Origin: an uncultured bacterium
Lineage (GTDB): Bacteria > Desulfobacterota > Binatia > UBA1149 > CAITLU01
DNA: 64,000 nucleotides
Direction of reading: 5' to 3'
Assembly: GCA_903893315.1 (NCBI GenBank)
Contig: CAITLU010000022.1
Span: forward strand, 1-64,000
A program made the translations under genes and the position numbers. Of this stretch, positions 26,935 to 36,102 are shown one piece after another. The first letter of the stretch is position 1. Every line of letters begins with the position of its first letter. The notes under the pieces were generated by a model. It did not search any database, had not been told where the DNA came from, and was given only the letters and a program-made list of their open reading frames with translations.

Positions 26935-27944
26935 TCCGCGTGGACGCCGTGGCGGTGCGAATTCCAAGCCTCACCTCGACCTCGGGCCCGGCCGAGCGGG
27001 TGGCTTTGCTGCGTGAGCGGTTGGCCGCGATGGCTGCGCCCACGGCTCTTTCCTGCGACCTTTCCCTGGCACGCTTCACTTCCTTCCAGATCGGTGGATC
27101 AGCCGATCTCTTCTTCGATCCGCCGTCGCTCGAAATTCTGGCCGCGGCGTTCGCTGCTGCGCATGATCTGGCGGTACCGGTCACCTGTCTCGGTGGTGGT
27201 ACCAACGTGCTGGTCTCCGATGCCGGAGTGCGCGGCCTGGTCGTGCGTCTGGGCAAGGCCTTTGAGTTCATTCGCTGGACCGAGGTCGACTACGCCACCG
27301 CCGATGTCGAAGCAGGTGCTTCGACACGTTTCATTCGCCTCGCCAAGGACTCCGCGTCGCGCGGCTTTCAAGGTCTCGAGTTCGCGGCCGGGATTCCCGG
27401 TTCGGTGGGCGGCGCTGCACAAATGAACGCGGGCGCCTTCGGCGGCGAGATCTCGCAGTCGTTGACGTCGCTCGTGGTGGTTTCACGATGCGGTGAAATC
27501 GTCGAAAAAAGCCGGGAAGAATTGCAATTCTCGTATCGCAAGCTGGCGTTGGAAGCTGGGGACATGATAGCTTGCCTACGTTTCCGTCTGACGCGCTCGT
27601 CGGTGGGTCGGTTGCAGCAAGAGGTGGCGCGGGTGCAGGACAAGCGCAGGCGAAACCAGCCTGTCGGCTACCCGAACGCCGGCTCGATTTTCAAGAACCC
27701 ACCGGGAGAGTATGCCGGCCGCCTCATCGAGAAGGCCGGTTTGAAAGGAAGGATCGAAGGAGGAGCTCTGGTATCGCCGGAGCACGCCAACTTCATCGTT
27801 AATGTGGGAAGCGCGACGGCCAGAGACGTCCGCAAACTGATGAGCCTCGTCCAGGAAGAGGTGTGGAGTAGGTGCGGGGTGTGGCTGGAACCAGAGGTAA
27901 GGTTCATCGGGGAGTGGGATGAGGCTGAAGCCGCAGTTTCGTAG
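26931..27944 (+). CDS. murB: UDP-N-acetylenolpyruvoylglucosamine reductase MurB
   Basis: FAD/NADPH enzyme reducing UDP-GlcNAc-enolpyruvate to UDP-MurNAc. 337 residues. FAD-binding domain: FTSFQIGGSADLFF, CLGGGTNVLVSDAG, GLEFAAGIPGSVGGA and QMNAGAFGGEI. Substrate domain: FSYRKLAL, QPVGYPNAGSIFKNPPG, AGRLIEKAGLKG and ENA-equivalent SPEHANFIVN. This is the type I/II boundary form with a YR segment. The TTG at 26931 overlaps the murC stop; GTG 26940 is an alternative. It overlaps ftsQ by 26 bases. Confidence 0.95.
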   Translation: MIRVDAVAVRIPSLTSTSGPAERVALLRERLAAMAAPTALSCDLSLARFTSFQIGGSADLFFDPPSLEILAAAFAAAHDLAVPVTCLGGGTNVLVSDAGVRGLVVRLGKAFEFIRWTEVDYATADVEAGASTRFIRLAKDSASRGFQGLEFAAGIPGSVGGAAQMNAGAFGGEISQSLTSLVVVSRCGEIVEKSREELQFSYRKLALEAGDMIACLRFRLTRSSVGRLQQEVARVQDKRRRNQPVGYPNAGSIFKNPPGEYAGRLIEKAGLKGRIEGGALVSPEHANFIVNVGSATARDVRKLMSLVQEEVWSRCGVWLEPEVRFIGEWDEAEAAVS

Positions 27945-28821
27945 GCTCAAAGCCTTCCTGGCTGCTGGCGGTCGCGTTGTCGCGGTCGCTGCTGGCTTGC
28001 TGCTGGCCGCGGGCACAGTTTCGTGGGCGGCGTGGGCCCACGTGATCCCTTTCGTCGCCGGTCATGAATACTTCCGTCTGCGCAGCATCCGCGTCGCTTG
28101 CGACAATCCCTCGGTCCAGGCCTCTGCTCTGGCTGAACTCGGCGGTCTCTATGACGGCAGTTCGCTGTGGCAGATCGACCCGCCGGCCGTCGAGCAGCGG
28201 CTTCGCGAGCAGAGCTGGGTGCGTCAGGCGAGCGTGTCGCGCAGCTTCCCCTGGAAGGTCAGCGTCGATGTTGCGCGACGTCACGCCGTGGCCGCCACGA
28301 TCAGTCGAAACAAAGTCTACCTCGTCGACGATGACGGTGTGCTGTTCCAGGAAGTGGAACCCGAACGCGCACCCGATCTTGCTTACCTCACCGGTTGGGA
28401 AGACGCCCCGGCCCAGGCCGAACGGGCTTCACGGCTGCGCGCTTTGCTGGCGGTTCTGGCTGAAGCCAACCGCCGCTCGTACCGGGTTTCCGAATTGCAC
28501 ATGGACGCCGACGCTGTCGTGTGGATGTTCCCCGCCGATATGAAGGCGTCGGTGCGCCTCGGCTCCGCCTGGGGAGTCTCGGCCGCTTTCGAGCGCCTCG
28601 GTTTTGCCTTGAAGGAACTCGCGCCGGTAGTCGATCAACTGCGCTCCATCGACGCCGACTACAACGACCGCGTGGTGGTACGCGGCGCCGACGACAAGTT
28701 CCCCGCGCTCGTGACGGCGCGGGTGGACCGCCCCGCTGCAGTAACCGCGCCGCCGTTGCCGCTCCCCGCAGCGCCGGCAGCCGTTCCGTCATCCAAGGAG
28801 GCTAGCCGTCGCAATGGCTAA
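27919..28821 (+). CDS. ftsQ: Cell division protein FtsQ
   Basis: Bitopic divisome protein of 300 residues: a short cytoplasmic basic tail, one membrane span (about 17-43), then a POTRA domain (FRLRSIRVACDNPSVQASAL) and a beta domain (VSRSFPWKVSVDVARRHAVA; LVDDDGVLF). A Pro/Ala-rich tail follows. It starts within murB and its end overlaps ftsA. It recruits downstream septal proteins, including the FtsL and FtsW/FtsI homologues encoded upstream. Confidence 0.93.
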   Translation: MRLKPQFRRLKAFLAAGGRVVAVAAGLLLAAGTVSWAAWAHVIPFVAGHEYFRLRSIRVACDNPSVQASALAELGGLYDGSSLWQIDPPAVEQRLREQSWVRQASVSRSFPWKVSVDVARRHAVAATISRNKVYLVDDDGVLFQEVEPERAPDLAYLTGWEDAPAQAERASRLRALLAVLAEANRRSYRVSELHMDADAVVWMFPADMKASVRLGSAWGVSAAFERLGFALKELAPVVDQLRSIDADYNDRVVVRGADDKFPALVTARVDRPAAVTAPPLPLPAAPAAVPSSKEASRRNG

Positions 28822-30040
28822 GAAGCGCCAGCTCATTGCCGGTCTCGACGTCGGCACCCAGAAGGTAGTGCTGCTCGTGGCGGAGCGTACCTCGCGCGGC
28901 ATCGAAATTCTCGGCGTCGGCAGCAGCGTCTCCCGAGGACTTCGCGCCGGCCGCGTCAGCGACGTCGATCGCACCACGGAGGCCGTACTGGCCGCACTGA
29001 CCGAAGCCGAGATGATGGCCGGCAGTCAGATCCACAAGGTCACCGTCTCGATTTCGGGCGATCACGTCTGCGGTACCAACAGTCACGGCGTGGTCGCCAT
29101 CGAGAACCGCGAGGTCTCGCAGCGCGCTGCGCGCCGTGTGATCGCGGCGGCCCAGGCCGTGCCGCTCCCTGCCGAGCAACGCATCCTGCACCTGCTCTGC
29201 CGCGACTACGTCGTCGACGGGCAGGACGGCATCATCAACCCCGTCGGCATGAGTGGCGTGCGTCTGGAGGCCCACCTCCACGTGATTTCGGCCAGCGAGT
29301 CGGCCTTGCGCAACCTGGTCAAGAGTTGCAACAACGCCGGCCTGTCGGTTTTGGATGTGATCGTTTCTTCGCTGGCTTCGGCCGAGGCCGTGCTCGAGCC
29401 CGAAGAGAAGGACCTCGGGGTGGCGGTGGTCGACGTCGGAGCCGGCACCATCGACCTGGCCGTTTTTCACGCCGGATCCGTGGTGCATTCGGCCGTCTTT
29501 GCGGTAGGTGGCATCGACGTCACTCGTGACGTCGCCCAGGTTCTCGAGACCACGCTGACCGAGGCCGAGGGTCTCAAGAAGCGATTTGGTTGCGCCGTTC
29601 CCGACCTCGTCGACGAAGAGATGAGAGTGGAAGTGACCGGGCTCGGCGGGCGGCCGCCGCGCGAAGTCGGTGGCCGGCTGCTGGCCGAGATCATGGAGCC
29701 GCGCCTCGAAGAGATGTTCGAGACCGTTCTGGAGTCGATAATCCGCTCGGGCTTCGGTGAGCTGCTGCCCAACGGCGTGGTGCTGACCGGCGGAACCGCG
29801 ATGACGCGCGGCATCGTCGAGCTGGCCGCGCGCGTCCTGCAGATGCCGGTTCGTCTCGGCGAGCCTACCGGTATCGAGGGGCTGAGCGAGGAGATCCGCG
29901 ATCCTTCGTGGGCCAGCGCTCTCGGCCTGGTGCTCGGTCTGCCGCAGGCGGACGTGGCTGCGCCCGGCAAGTGGGCCGGCAGTATCGGTGCGCGTCTGGT
30001 GCCGAGCTGGGTACGGCGCCGTTTCAAGGAAATGTTTTGA
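28814..30040 (+). CDS. ftsA: Cell division protein FtsA
   Basis: Actin-like ATPase that tethers FtsZ to the membrane. 408 residues. It starts AKKRQLIAGLDVGTQKV (phosphate 1), with a 1C domain inserted (GSSVSRGLRAGRV, TVSISGDHV), VVDVGAGTIDLAVF (phosphate 2) and VVLTGGTAMTRGIVEL (adenosine motif). The C-terminal VRRRFKEMF is the amphipathic membrane-targeting helix. It overlaps ftsQ by 8 bases, and a 229-base gap separates it from ftsZ. Confidence 0.96.
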   Translation: MAKKRQLIAGLDVGTQKVVLLVAERTSRGIEILGVGSSVSRGLRAGRVSDVDRTTEAVLAALTEAEMMAGSQIHKVTVSISGDHVCGTNSHGVVAIENREVSQRAARRVIAAAQAVPLPAEQRILHLLCRDYVVDGQDGIINPVGMSGVRLEAHLHVISASESALRNLVKSCNNAGLSVLDVIVSSLASAEAVLEPEEKDLGVAVVDVGAGTIDLAVFHAGSVVHSAVFAVGGIDVTRDVAQVLETTLTEAEGLKKRFGCAVPDLVDEEMRVEVTGLGGRPPREVGGRLLAEIMEPRLEEMFETVLESIIRSGFGELLPNGVVLTGGTAMTRGIVELAARVLQMPVRLGEPTGIEGLSEEIRDPSWASALGLVLGLPQADVAAPGKWAGSIGARLVPSWVRRRFKEMF

Positions 30041-30243
30041 TGGGGCCCCAGCCAGAGGGGTCGCTGACTGAGCTTCGCGCTGTCTGCTCGAGGGGGCTGA
30101 CGCGTGGATCGGGACGTTCGCCGGTGCGCTTTCGTAGCTTTGCACACGCGCGCGCTTCCATCGGATCGAATTCAACTGCATCGAAGGGTACGTTTGGCTT
30201 TCACCTGCTTCCACAGCGCCGACCGGAATTGCTTTGCGCGTGT

Positions 30244-30264
30244 GGGAGCTCCCTCTAGGAGGAG
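30244..30264 (+). promoter_or_regulatory. ftsZ ribosome-binding region with local palindrome
   Basis: A perfect palindrome GGGAGCTCCC (30244-30253) is followed at once by CTCTAGGAGGAG. AGGAGGAG is the strongest Shine-Dalgarno sequence in the window, and it decides the ATG at 30270. The preceding CTCCCTC is complementary to GGAGGAG, so the site could fold on itself and tune translation. Confidence 0.45.
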
Positions 30265-30269
30265 TGGCG

Positions 30270-31586
30270 ATGATCGAGCTGGTCGATGAAAATTTGAACA
30301 ACGCCCGTATCGTGGTGGTCGGTGTCGGCGGCGGCGGCGGCAACGCGGTGACGACGATGATCCGCGCCGAGCTTTGCGGCGTCGACTTCGTGGCCGCCAA
30401 TACGGATTCCCAGGCTCTCGGGACCAGCATGGCCCCGGTCAAGATCCAGCTCGGATGCTCACTCACCAAAGGGTTGGGCGCCGGCGCCAATCCCGAGGTG
30501 GGCCGCAAGGCCGCCCTGGAACAGGAAGACATCCTGCGCGAGGAACTGGGCGCTGCCGACATGGTCTTCGTCACCGCCGGCATGGGCGGCGGCACCGGCA
30601 CCGGAGCCGCGCCGGTCATCGCCCGCATTGCCAAGGATCTCGGAGCGCTGACCGTCGGCGTGGTGACCAAGCCCTTCGCGTTCGAAGGTCGCCGCCGCCT
30701 GCGCCAGTCGGAAGAGGGGATCCGCGAGTTGCGCGCTGCCTGCGACACGCTGATCGTGATTCCCAACCAACGCCTGATCGAGATCGCCAGCCGCAGCACC
30801 ACCGCGCTGGAGGCCTTCAAGAAGGCCGACGACGTGTTGTTGCACGCCGTGCGCGGCATCTCGCAGATCATCACCGAGCCCGGCACCATCAACGTCGATT
30901 TCGCCGACGTGCGTACCATCATGTCGGAGATGGGCATGGCGATGATGGGACACGGCATCGGCTACGGCGACAGCCGTGCGATCGACGCCGCCACCAACGC
31001 GATTTCGAGCCCTCTGCTCGAAGACATCTCGATTCATGGTGCGCGTGGTGTGCTGGTCAACATCACGGCCAGCGAGGACTTCGGCATTCAGGAATTGAAC
31101 GAAGCCGTCGACCTCATTCAGACCCAGGCCCACGAGGATGCCAACATCATCGTCGGTCTCGTGCACGACAGCCATCTCGAAGACGAAGTGCGCATCACCG
31201 TCATCGCGACCGGTTTCGGCGACCGTCTGATCGATCGCCTGCAGCCCGGCCACCGAGGCGATCTTCTCGGCGCGACCATGACGGCGCCCGAGTCTCAGCG
31301 TCAGCCCCAGTATGTGCAGCAGCAACAGCAGCAGCGGCCGGCATACTTCCGCGGCGCCGGCGGGCGCGGGAGCGGGCTGATGAGCGATTCTATCGACGAT
31401 CAGTACGTGACTGGCGAGCAGCCCGAGAAAGGGGCTGAGCAGCGTCGTGAGCCTGAACTCGGCCCCGAACAAGCGCAGCAACAGGAAGAACTGGAGTTCG
31501 CCGCTCTCCACGAGGAGGACGATCAGCGCGTGCCGGCTTATCTGCGCCGCTGGAGGCAACGCGGGCAACGACCGCCGGTCAGGTGA
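30270..31586 (+). CDS. ftsZ: Cell division protein FtsZ
   Basis: Tubulin-like GTPase that forms the division ring. 438 residues. GTP-binding [10 protein letters not shown], the tubulin signature [26 protein letters not shown] and the T7-loop region are present. A Gln-rich disordered linker (about 350-415) leads to the conserved tail RVPAYLRR that binds FtsA. ATG 30270 ([14 protein letters not shown]) is chosen over upstream in-frame starts because of the AGGAGGAG site. Last gene of the dcw cluster, followed by an intrinsic terminator. Confidence 0.97.
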   Translation: MIELVDENLNNARIVVVGVGGGGGNAVTTMIRAELCGVDFVAANTDSQALGTSMAPVKIQLGCSLTKGLGAGANPEVGRKAALEQEDILREELGAADMVFVTAGMGGGTGTGAAPVIARIAKDLGALTVGVVTKPFAFEGRRRLRQSEEGIRELRAACDTLIVIPNQRLIEIASRSTTALEAFKKADDVLLHAVRGISQIITEPGTINVDFADVRTIMSEMGMAMMGHGIGYGDSRAIDAATNAISSPLLEDISIHGARGVLVNITASEDFGIQELNEAVDLIQTQAHEDANIIVGLVHDSHLEDEVRITVIATGFGDRLIDRLQPGHRGDLLGATMTAPESQRQPQYVQQQQQQRPAYFRGAGGRGSGLMSDSIDDQYVTGEQPEKGAEQRREPELGPEQAQQQEELEFAALHEEDDQRVPAYLRRWRQRGQRPPVR

Positions 31587-31633
31587 GGTGACGCGGCCGG
31601 CGGCCGCGGGACGATTCACGCCTGTTTCATCGA

Positions 31634-31674
31634 AAGGGCGCGGCCGCGAGAGTGGTCGCGCCCTTCGTAGTTTT
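31634..31674 (+). terminator. Intrinsic terminator after ftsZ
   Basis: AAGGGCGCGGCC pairs over 12 bp (one G-U) with GGTCGCGCCCTT around an 8-base loop, then CGTAG and TTTT. It closes the dcw transcript 48 bases after the ftsZ stop. Confidence 0.75.
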
Positions 31675-31721
31675 CCGCGCTCCTTCCTTTGCCGCGCTCG
31701 AATGCCTATTGTCGGCGCGCG

Positions 31722-34109
31722 ATGACGGCGAATTCAGGCGCTACACGCGCGAGCATCGGCCCCGCGATTATTTTCTGGCTGGGTTCGCTCGCCTACCTGT
31801 TGCTGCTGCGCGGTTACGGCTTTCAGGTCGAGGACGAAGGCACCATGCTGATGCAGCTGGACCGGGTCTTTCACGGCCAGGTGCCATACGTTGATTTTCA
31901 CACTGGATATACGCCCGCGTTCTTCTACGGCGGCGCTGCGGTCTTCTCACTGCTCGGCCGCTCGGTGCTGGCGATTCGAACGGTTCTGGTTCTGATCAAC
32001 GCGGCTACGGCCACTGCACTCTACGTCGTGGGGCGTCGCATGGTGGGGCCGTGGATGGCGACGCTGGCACCGCTGTTGTGGCTCGCGCTGGTGCCCAACT
32101 ATCCGGGCGATTTTGCGGCCTTCAACATTCCGTATCCGACCTGGCCGGCGACTCTGGCGTGGCTGATCGTGGTGTTGGCGCTGCTTCGATGGGAGCGCAC
32201 GAACAAGGCGTTCGTGCTGGTGGTGGCGGGCCTGGCCGCTGCTGCGCTGCTGGCCGTGCGTCCTAACAGCGGCGCGTTCGCGCTGGCGAGTGCGACGTGG
32301 GTCGTGTGCGCATTCGCGCGACGGGCCACCGTTCTCGACCACGTCGCTGCTGCTGCGGCTGCGGTGTTCATGGCGCTCGGCGTCTGGTTCACGTTGGACT
32401 GGAGGATCACGGGCACGGATGCAGCCGTGCATCTGCTGCCGACCCTGGTCTTGGTGGTCTGCTACGCCGGGCCGTTCTCGAGGTCACTTTCCAACCGATC
32501 GGGCACCCGCACCGTGGCGGCTCTGGCGGTTCTTGCCGCCGCGTTTCTGGCACCGACCGCGGTATGGATGCTTCACTACCGCTCGCTTCTGGGTACCGAC
32601 ACGTTCCTGCGGGAAGTGCTGCTGATCGGTGCCGACTACGCTTCGCTCTACTACGAAGCGCATCCTCCAGTGGAACTCTACGCCGGTCTCGTTGTCGTCG
32701 TGGTACTCGGCGTTGCCGTTGTCGGGCATCTCGTTCGCCGACGAATCGTGGCGCCGGCGTTCGCGGTCGCAGTCGCGTTCGTAGTTACGTGTGCGACCGC
32801 GGTGCTCATCGCACGCTACGCGGTGATGCCGGAGGGAGTACGCGCTTCGCTGCTCTTTCAGGTCGAAAACTCGCTCTTCTGGCTGACGCCGCTCGCCAAC
32901 TGCGGCGCGCTGGCGCTGCTGGCCCGCTGCGCGTCGAGCACACGGGGACGTCAGTACAACCGTGTCCTGGCGGTGGTGACTGCAACTGCCGTAGCGATGT
33001 ATCTGCAACTATACCCGCGAAGTGATTTCAACCACCAGATCACCGCGGCGCCGCTTTCGCTCCTGGTCGGTGTCGTGCTGCTCGACCGCGTACTGATGTG
33101 GTGGGAGCAGGGGCGCTGGCCGCGCAGCATCGACGGGCGGCGAGTCATGCGCGGGGCCTTGGTGGTCGTGAGCGCAGGCGTGCTTGCGGCCAAGCTCAGC
33201 CTGACCTTGCCGGGTCCGCTGTCGATCGCATCGGCATCGGCATCGGATGAGCGCACGACTCCGCGCTCCTTGTTGCTGCCGGTGCGTGTCGAAGCCGGCG
33301 CCGAGGACGATCTCGAGGCACTCCAGCGAACCGCCGAGTTCGTGCGTGACAACACCGCTGAGCACGAGAGCGTCTGGGCGTTTCCCGCGACCAGCGCCGT
33401 CTTGTTTGCCGCCGATCGCCCGAGTCCTCTGCATCACGACTATTGGTACCCCGGCCGTCCCGATCACGTAGCCGAGGCTGAGGTGTTGACCGGTCTGCGC
33501 GCCGACCCGCCGCGCTATCTGGTTACGCTCAACGATGGCTGGACGTTTTTCACCGGAGCGCCTGCCTATTTCGAGCAGGCGCGAGCTTTCGTTACCACGC
33601 ACTACCGGTTGGCCGCGCGTTTCGGTCGCTTCGACGTGCTGGCGCGCGCTGATGTGAGCGCCGGACGGAGCGTCGCGATGTTTCAGCCCGTCGGGGCGCA
33701 GGACGCCGCCGTCGAACCGCAACTTGCGCGGCGGCGTCAGGCAGCGCGGCGCTGGATGGCGGCGCTGACGCCGGCGGCTGCTGCCGATGCTCAGTTGCCT
33801 GCCGATACGCGCGAGGCGGTTCTGCTGCTGCGCGCTCTGCGCGACGGCGGCGACATTCGCGCGGCGGGATGGCTGATCGCCGGTTATCGCAGCGGCAACC
33901 CGCGCGTGCGGCACGAGGCCGTCACCGACATGGCGTACCTGGTGGAACAGTTCGAGGCGCGCCGTCTGCGATGGGCCGACGACTTCGTGGCGGCCGACTA
34001 CGCGCCCTTCGTGGCTCCCTACGCGGCCACTGCGCGCGAGATGCTCGACGATCCCGAAGTGAGCGCGTTCGCACGCACACTGCTGTCGCTTGCTGCTTCT
34101 GAGGGCTGA
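31722..34109 (+). CDS. Large polytopic membrane protein, GT-C glycosyltransferase-like
   Basis: 795 residues. The first half has about 10-12 membrane spans. The first extracytoplasmic loop has VEDEGTMLMQLDRVFHGQVPY followed by DFHTGYTP, resembling the acidic DE-motif of dolichyl/undecaprenyl-phosphate-sugar-dependent GT-C enzymes (ArnT/PMT type). The C-terminal 270 or so residues are soluble and extracytoplasmic. The last part is a helical repeat-like segment (LRALRDGGDIRAAGWLIAGY). The substrate is not identifiable. ATG 31722 has no Shine-Dalgarno sequence, but TATTGT ends 9 bases before it, so it may be leaderless. It ends 14 bases before the convergent corrinoid-protein gene. Confidence 0.7.
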   Translation: MTANSGATRASIGPAIIFWLGSLAYLLLLRGYGFQVEDEGTMLMQLDRVFHGQVPYVDFHTGYTPAFFYGGAAVFSLLGRSVLAIRTVLVLINAATATALYVVGRRMVGPWMATLAPLLWLALVPNYPGDFAAFNIPYPTWPATLAWLIVVLALLRWERTNKAFVLVVAGLAAAALLAVRPNSGAFALASATWVVCAFARRATVLDHVAAAAAAVFMALGVWFTLDWRITGTDAAVHLLPTLVLVVCYAGPFSRSLSNRSGTRTVAALAVLAAAFLAPTAVWMLHYRSLLGTDTFLREVLLIGADYASLYYEAHPPVELYAGLVVVVVLGVAVVGHLVRRRIVAPAFAVAVAFVVTCATAVLIARYAVMPEGVRASLLFQVENSLFWLTPLANCGALALLARCASSTRGRQYNRVLAVVTATAVAMYLQLYPRSDFNHQITAAPLSLLVGVVLLDRVLMWWEQGRWPRSIDGRRVMRGALVVVSAGVLAAKLSLTLPGPLSIASASASDERTTPRSLLLPVRVEAGAEDDLEALQRTAEFVRDNTAEHESVWAFPATSAVLFAADRPSPLHHDYWYPGRPDHVAEAEVLTGLRADPPRYLVTLNDGWTFFTGAPAYFEQARAFVTTHYRLAARFGRFDVLARADVSAGRSVAMFQPVGAQDAAVEPQLARRRQAARRWMAALTPAAAADAQLPADTREAVLLLRALRDGGDIRAAGWLIAGYRSGNPRVRHEAVTDMAYLVEQFEARRLRWADDFVAADYAPFVAPYAATAREMLDDPEVSAFARTLLSLAASEG

Positions 34110-34123
34110 GAAGACCCGATCCT

Positions 34124-34777
34124 TCAGTTAGCGTCTGCGTCGCCGTGCGGCCCGACCAGGCGCCTGGCCAGAGCGGCAGCGCCAGGTGCGTCGGGAGCGT
34201 AGCCGTCGGCTCCGATGCGGCGCGCGAAATCGTCGGTGACCGGCGCTCCGCCGACCATGATGCGCAGGTTCTCGTGCAGCGCTGCGGCGCGCAGTGCGCC
34301 GACGGTCGATTCCATGGCCGGCAGCGTCGTGCTCAGCAGCGCCGACAGTGCGACGATCGCGGCGTCGTTGTCGCGCGCAGCGGCGATGAACTGCTCCGGT
34401 GCCACGTCGGTTCCGAGGTCGATCACGTCGAAGCCGCTGCCCTCGAGCATCATCGCCACCAGGCGTTTGCCGATGTCGTGCAGATCTCCCTGGACGGTAC
34501 CGATCACGACCGTGCCGGCGGCTTTGTAACCGCTGCGAGCCAGAGTCGGGCGCAGCACTTCGACGGCTGCCGACATCGCTCGCGCGGCCATCAGCAATTC
34601 GGGCACAAAATACTCGCCGCACGCGAACAGGTTGCCGACGTCTTCCATGGCCGGAATCAGCGCGTCGGTGAGAATCGACGACGGAGATACTCCGGCGGCT
34701 ACGGCTTCGTGTGCGGCGGCAATGGTCGCCTCGGCGTCGCCGAGCAGGACCGACTGTTTGATGGACGAAAGATCCAT
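34124..34777 (-). CDS. Free-standing corrinoid (B12-binding) protein of a methyltransferase system
   Basis: 217 residues with the two-domain plan of MtaC/MtbC-type corrinoid proteins and the MetH B12 module. Residues 1-85 or so form the helical cap. The Rossmann-like domain has DLHDIG at 98-103 (His100 would be the lower cobalt ligand), ALSALLSTTLPAM (SxL motif) and VGGAPV (GG motif). It carries the methyl group on cobalt between a donor-specific and an acceptor-specific methyltransferase. Second gene of a minus-strand pair, 26 bases after the UroD-family gene. The ATG at 34777 is preceded by AGGAAA. Confidence 0.93.
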   Translation of the reverse strand: MDLSSIKQSVLLGDAEATIAAAHEAVAAGVSPSSILTDALIPAMEDVGNLFACGEYFVPELLMAARAMSAAVEVLRPTLARSGYKAAGTVVIGTVQGDLHDIGKRLVAMMLEGSGFDVIDLGTDVAPEQFIAAARDNDAAIVALSALLSTTLPAMESTVGALRAAALHENLRIMVGGAPVTDDFARRIGADGYAPDAPGAAALARRLVGPHGDADAN

Positions 34778-34803
34778 GTGCTGTTTCCTCGGCGCGACGG
34801 CGC

Positions 34804-35892
34804 TCAGACCGACGGGTAGACGCCGTACTTTTTGGTTGCCTGGAACATCGCGATGCAGTTTTCGGGGTTGACGCCCGGGTGCAGCGAGTTGGAATCGCAA
34901 AGGATGTAGCCGCCGCCGTCGGCTGCGTCTTCGATAGCCTTGCGGACGGCTTCTTCTACCTGAGCGGGAGTGCCGTCCGGCAACAGATCGCGGCAGTCGA
35001 TGTTACCGAGCAGGCAGATCCTGTCTCCGCAGTAATCCTTCACCTTCGCCAGGCCCATGTCGGCTTGCGGTTCGAGCGGATTGATTCCGTCGTAGCCGGA
35101 GTCAAGCAGCGTGTCGATCAGCGTCCACAGGTTGCCGTCGCTGTGACGCACCACCTTCAGCCCCAGAGCGTGGGCGCGTTCGACAAGGTGCCGGTTGTAG
35201 GGTTCGACGAACTCTCTGAAGTGCTTCGGTGCGATCAGCGGGTGGTCGGTGCCGGCGATGTCGTCTTCGACCACCAGCACGTCGAGTCCTGCTTCGGCCA
35301 GCATCTCGAGTTGCTGAAGATTGTAGGCCTCGACCATACGCGCCACTCGGTGCAGGAACTCCGGGTCGGCGCGCAGACTGATCATGTAGTTTTCCATCCC
35401 GATCAGTCGCCAACTGCGCACGAAAGTCCCGCGCATCAGCCAGAACAGCGCTGTACTGCCGGCGAAGCGCTCTCTTCCCATGTCGAGCAGCAGCAGGTGA
35501 GCGCGGCTGGGCTCGGGCGGCGCGTACTTGTCGAGGTCGGCGGCGTTGCGGACGGGATGTATCTTGGCAACCGGCAGGCCGTGGTGACTGCGGGCATAGA
35601 CGATGCCCCAGTCGTCCTTTACGTGCCCCGCGTCGATCTCCACTTCGTGGCCGATCTCGAACGACGTGAAGCCGTCGACGCCGAACTCTTCGTGGAGCAG
35701 AAACAGCGTGTTGAGAAGTTTCATCTTCTCGCCGGGGTCCATCTCGTGGAATTGTCTGGGCTCGGGCAGACCGTCGGTCAGGTGGCGGCCGATGCCGATG
35801 ATCGGCGCTTCGTTGATTCCGTGGATGTACAGCGGGACGCGATCGGGCTGTTTGACCGCCAGTGCCGTCATGATTCGTTCTTTGCCGGTCAT
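34804..35892 (-). CDS. UroD-family corrinoid-dependent methyltransferase 1
   Basis: 362-residue TIM-barrel protein of the uroporphyrinogen decarboxylase superfamily, in the MtaA/MtbA-like methyltransferase branch and not a heme enzyme. It lacks the N-terminal Arg motif of true HemE. Visible motifs are MTGKERIMTALAVKQPDRVP, HSDGN at 250-254, YDGINPLEPQADM, GNIDCRDLL and GGGYILCDSNSLHPG. In characterised methyltransferases the zinc site is H-x-C; here the middle residue is Asp. It shares an operon with the corrinoid protein, so it probably methylates or demethylates that protein. AAGGGAG precedes the ATG. The donor is unknown. Confidence 0.88.
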   Translation of the reverse strand: MTGKERIMTALAVKQPDRVPLYIHGINEAPIIGIGRHLTDGLPEPRQFHEMDPGEKMKLLNTLFLLHEEFGVDGFTSFEIGHEVEIDAGHVKDDWGIVYARSHHGLPVAKIHPVRNAADLDKYAPPEPSRAHLLLLDMGRERFAGSTALFWLMRGTFVRSWRLIGMENYMISLRADPEFLHRVARMVEAYNLQQLEMLAEAGLDVLVVEDDIAGTDHPLIAPKHFREFVEPYNRHLVERAHALGLKVVRHSDGNLWTLIDTLLDSGYDGINPLEPQADMGLAKVKDYCGDRICLLGNIDCRDLLPDGTPAQVEEAVRKAIEDAADGGGYILCDSNSLHPGVNPENCIAMFQATKKYGVYPSV

Positions 35893-36102
35893 TGCGAACT
35901 CCCTTCGTCGTAGTCGCCCGAAGTTTCTGCTCCTGTCGGTGACAAGTCGTGTCGTATGCGTGCGGCCGCAGGTTACGTCGCGTCCGTGCTACAGACAAAG
36001 AGATCGACGTCGACCGAAGAAGGCCCACACAGGGTGCTTGTTCGCAGACCCGCCGGCGATGTTTCTTGACCTGTCGCCGGCCAGAAGGGACTTTCGGGAT
36101 CC
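35893..36102. promoter_or_regulatory. Shared control region of the two divergent corrinoid operons
   Basis: 210 bases between divergent starts. A perfect 8-bp inverted repeat, GCCGGCGA (36052-36059) and TCGCCGGC (36074-36081), lies 22 bases before the rightward gene, with a 14-base loop. No cobalamin-riboswitch B12 box, SAM-riboswitch or SAH-riboswitch core is recognisable by eye. Promoter boxes are not convincing. Confidence 0.4.

Noticed and set aside
35893-36102. Cobalamin or SAM riboswitch upstream of the corrinoid operons
   Set aside because: No B12 box, SAM-I, SAM-II or SAH-riboswitch core could be recognised on either strand; a covariance search would be decisive.
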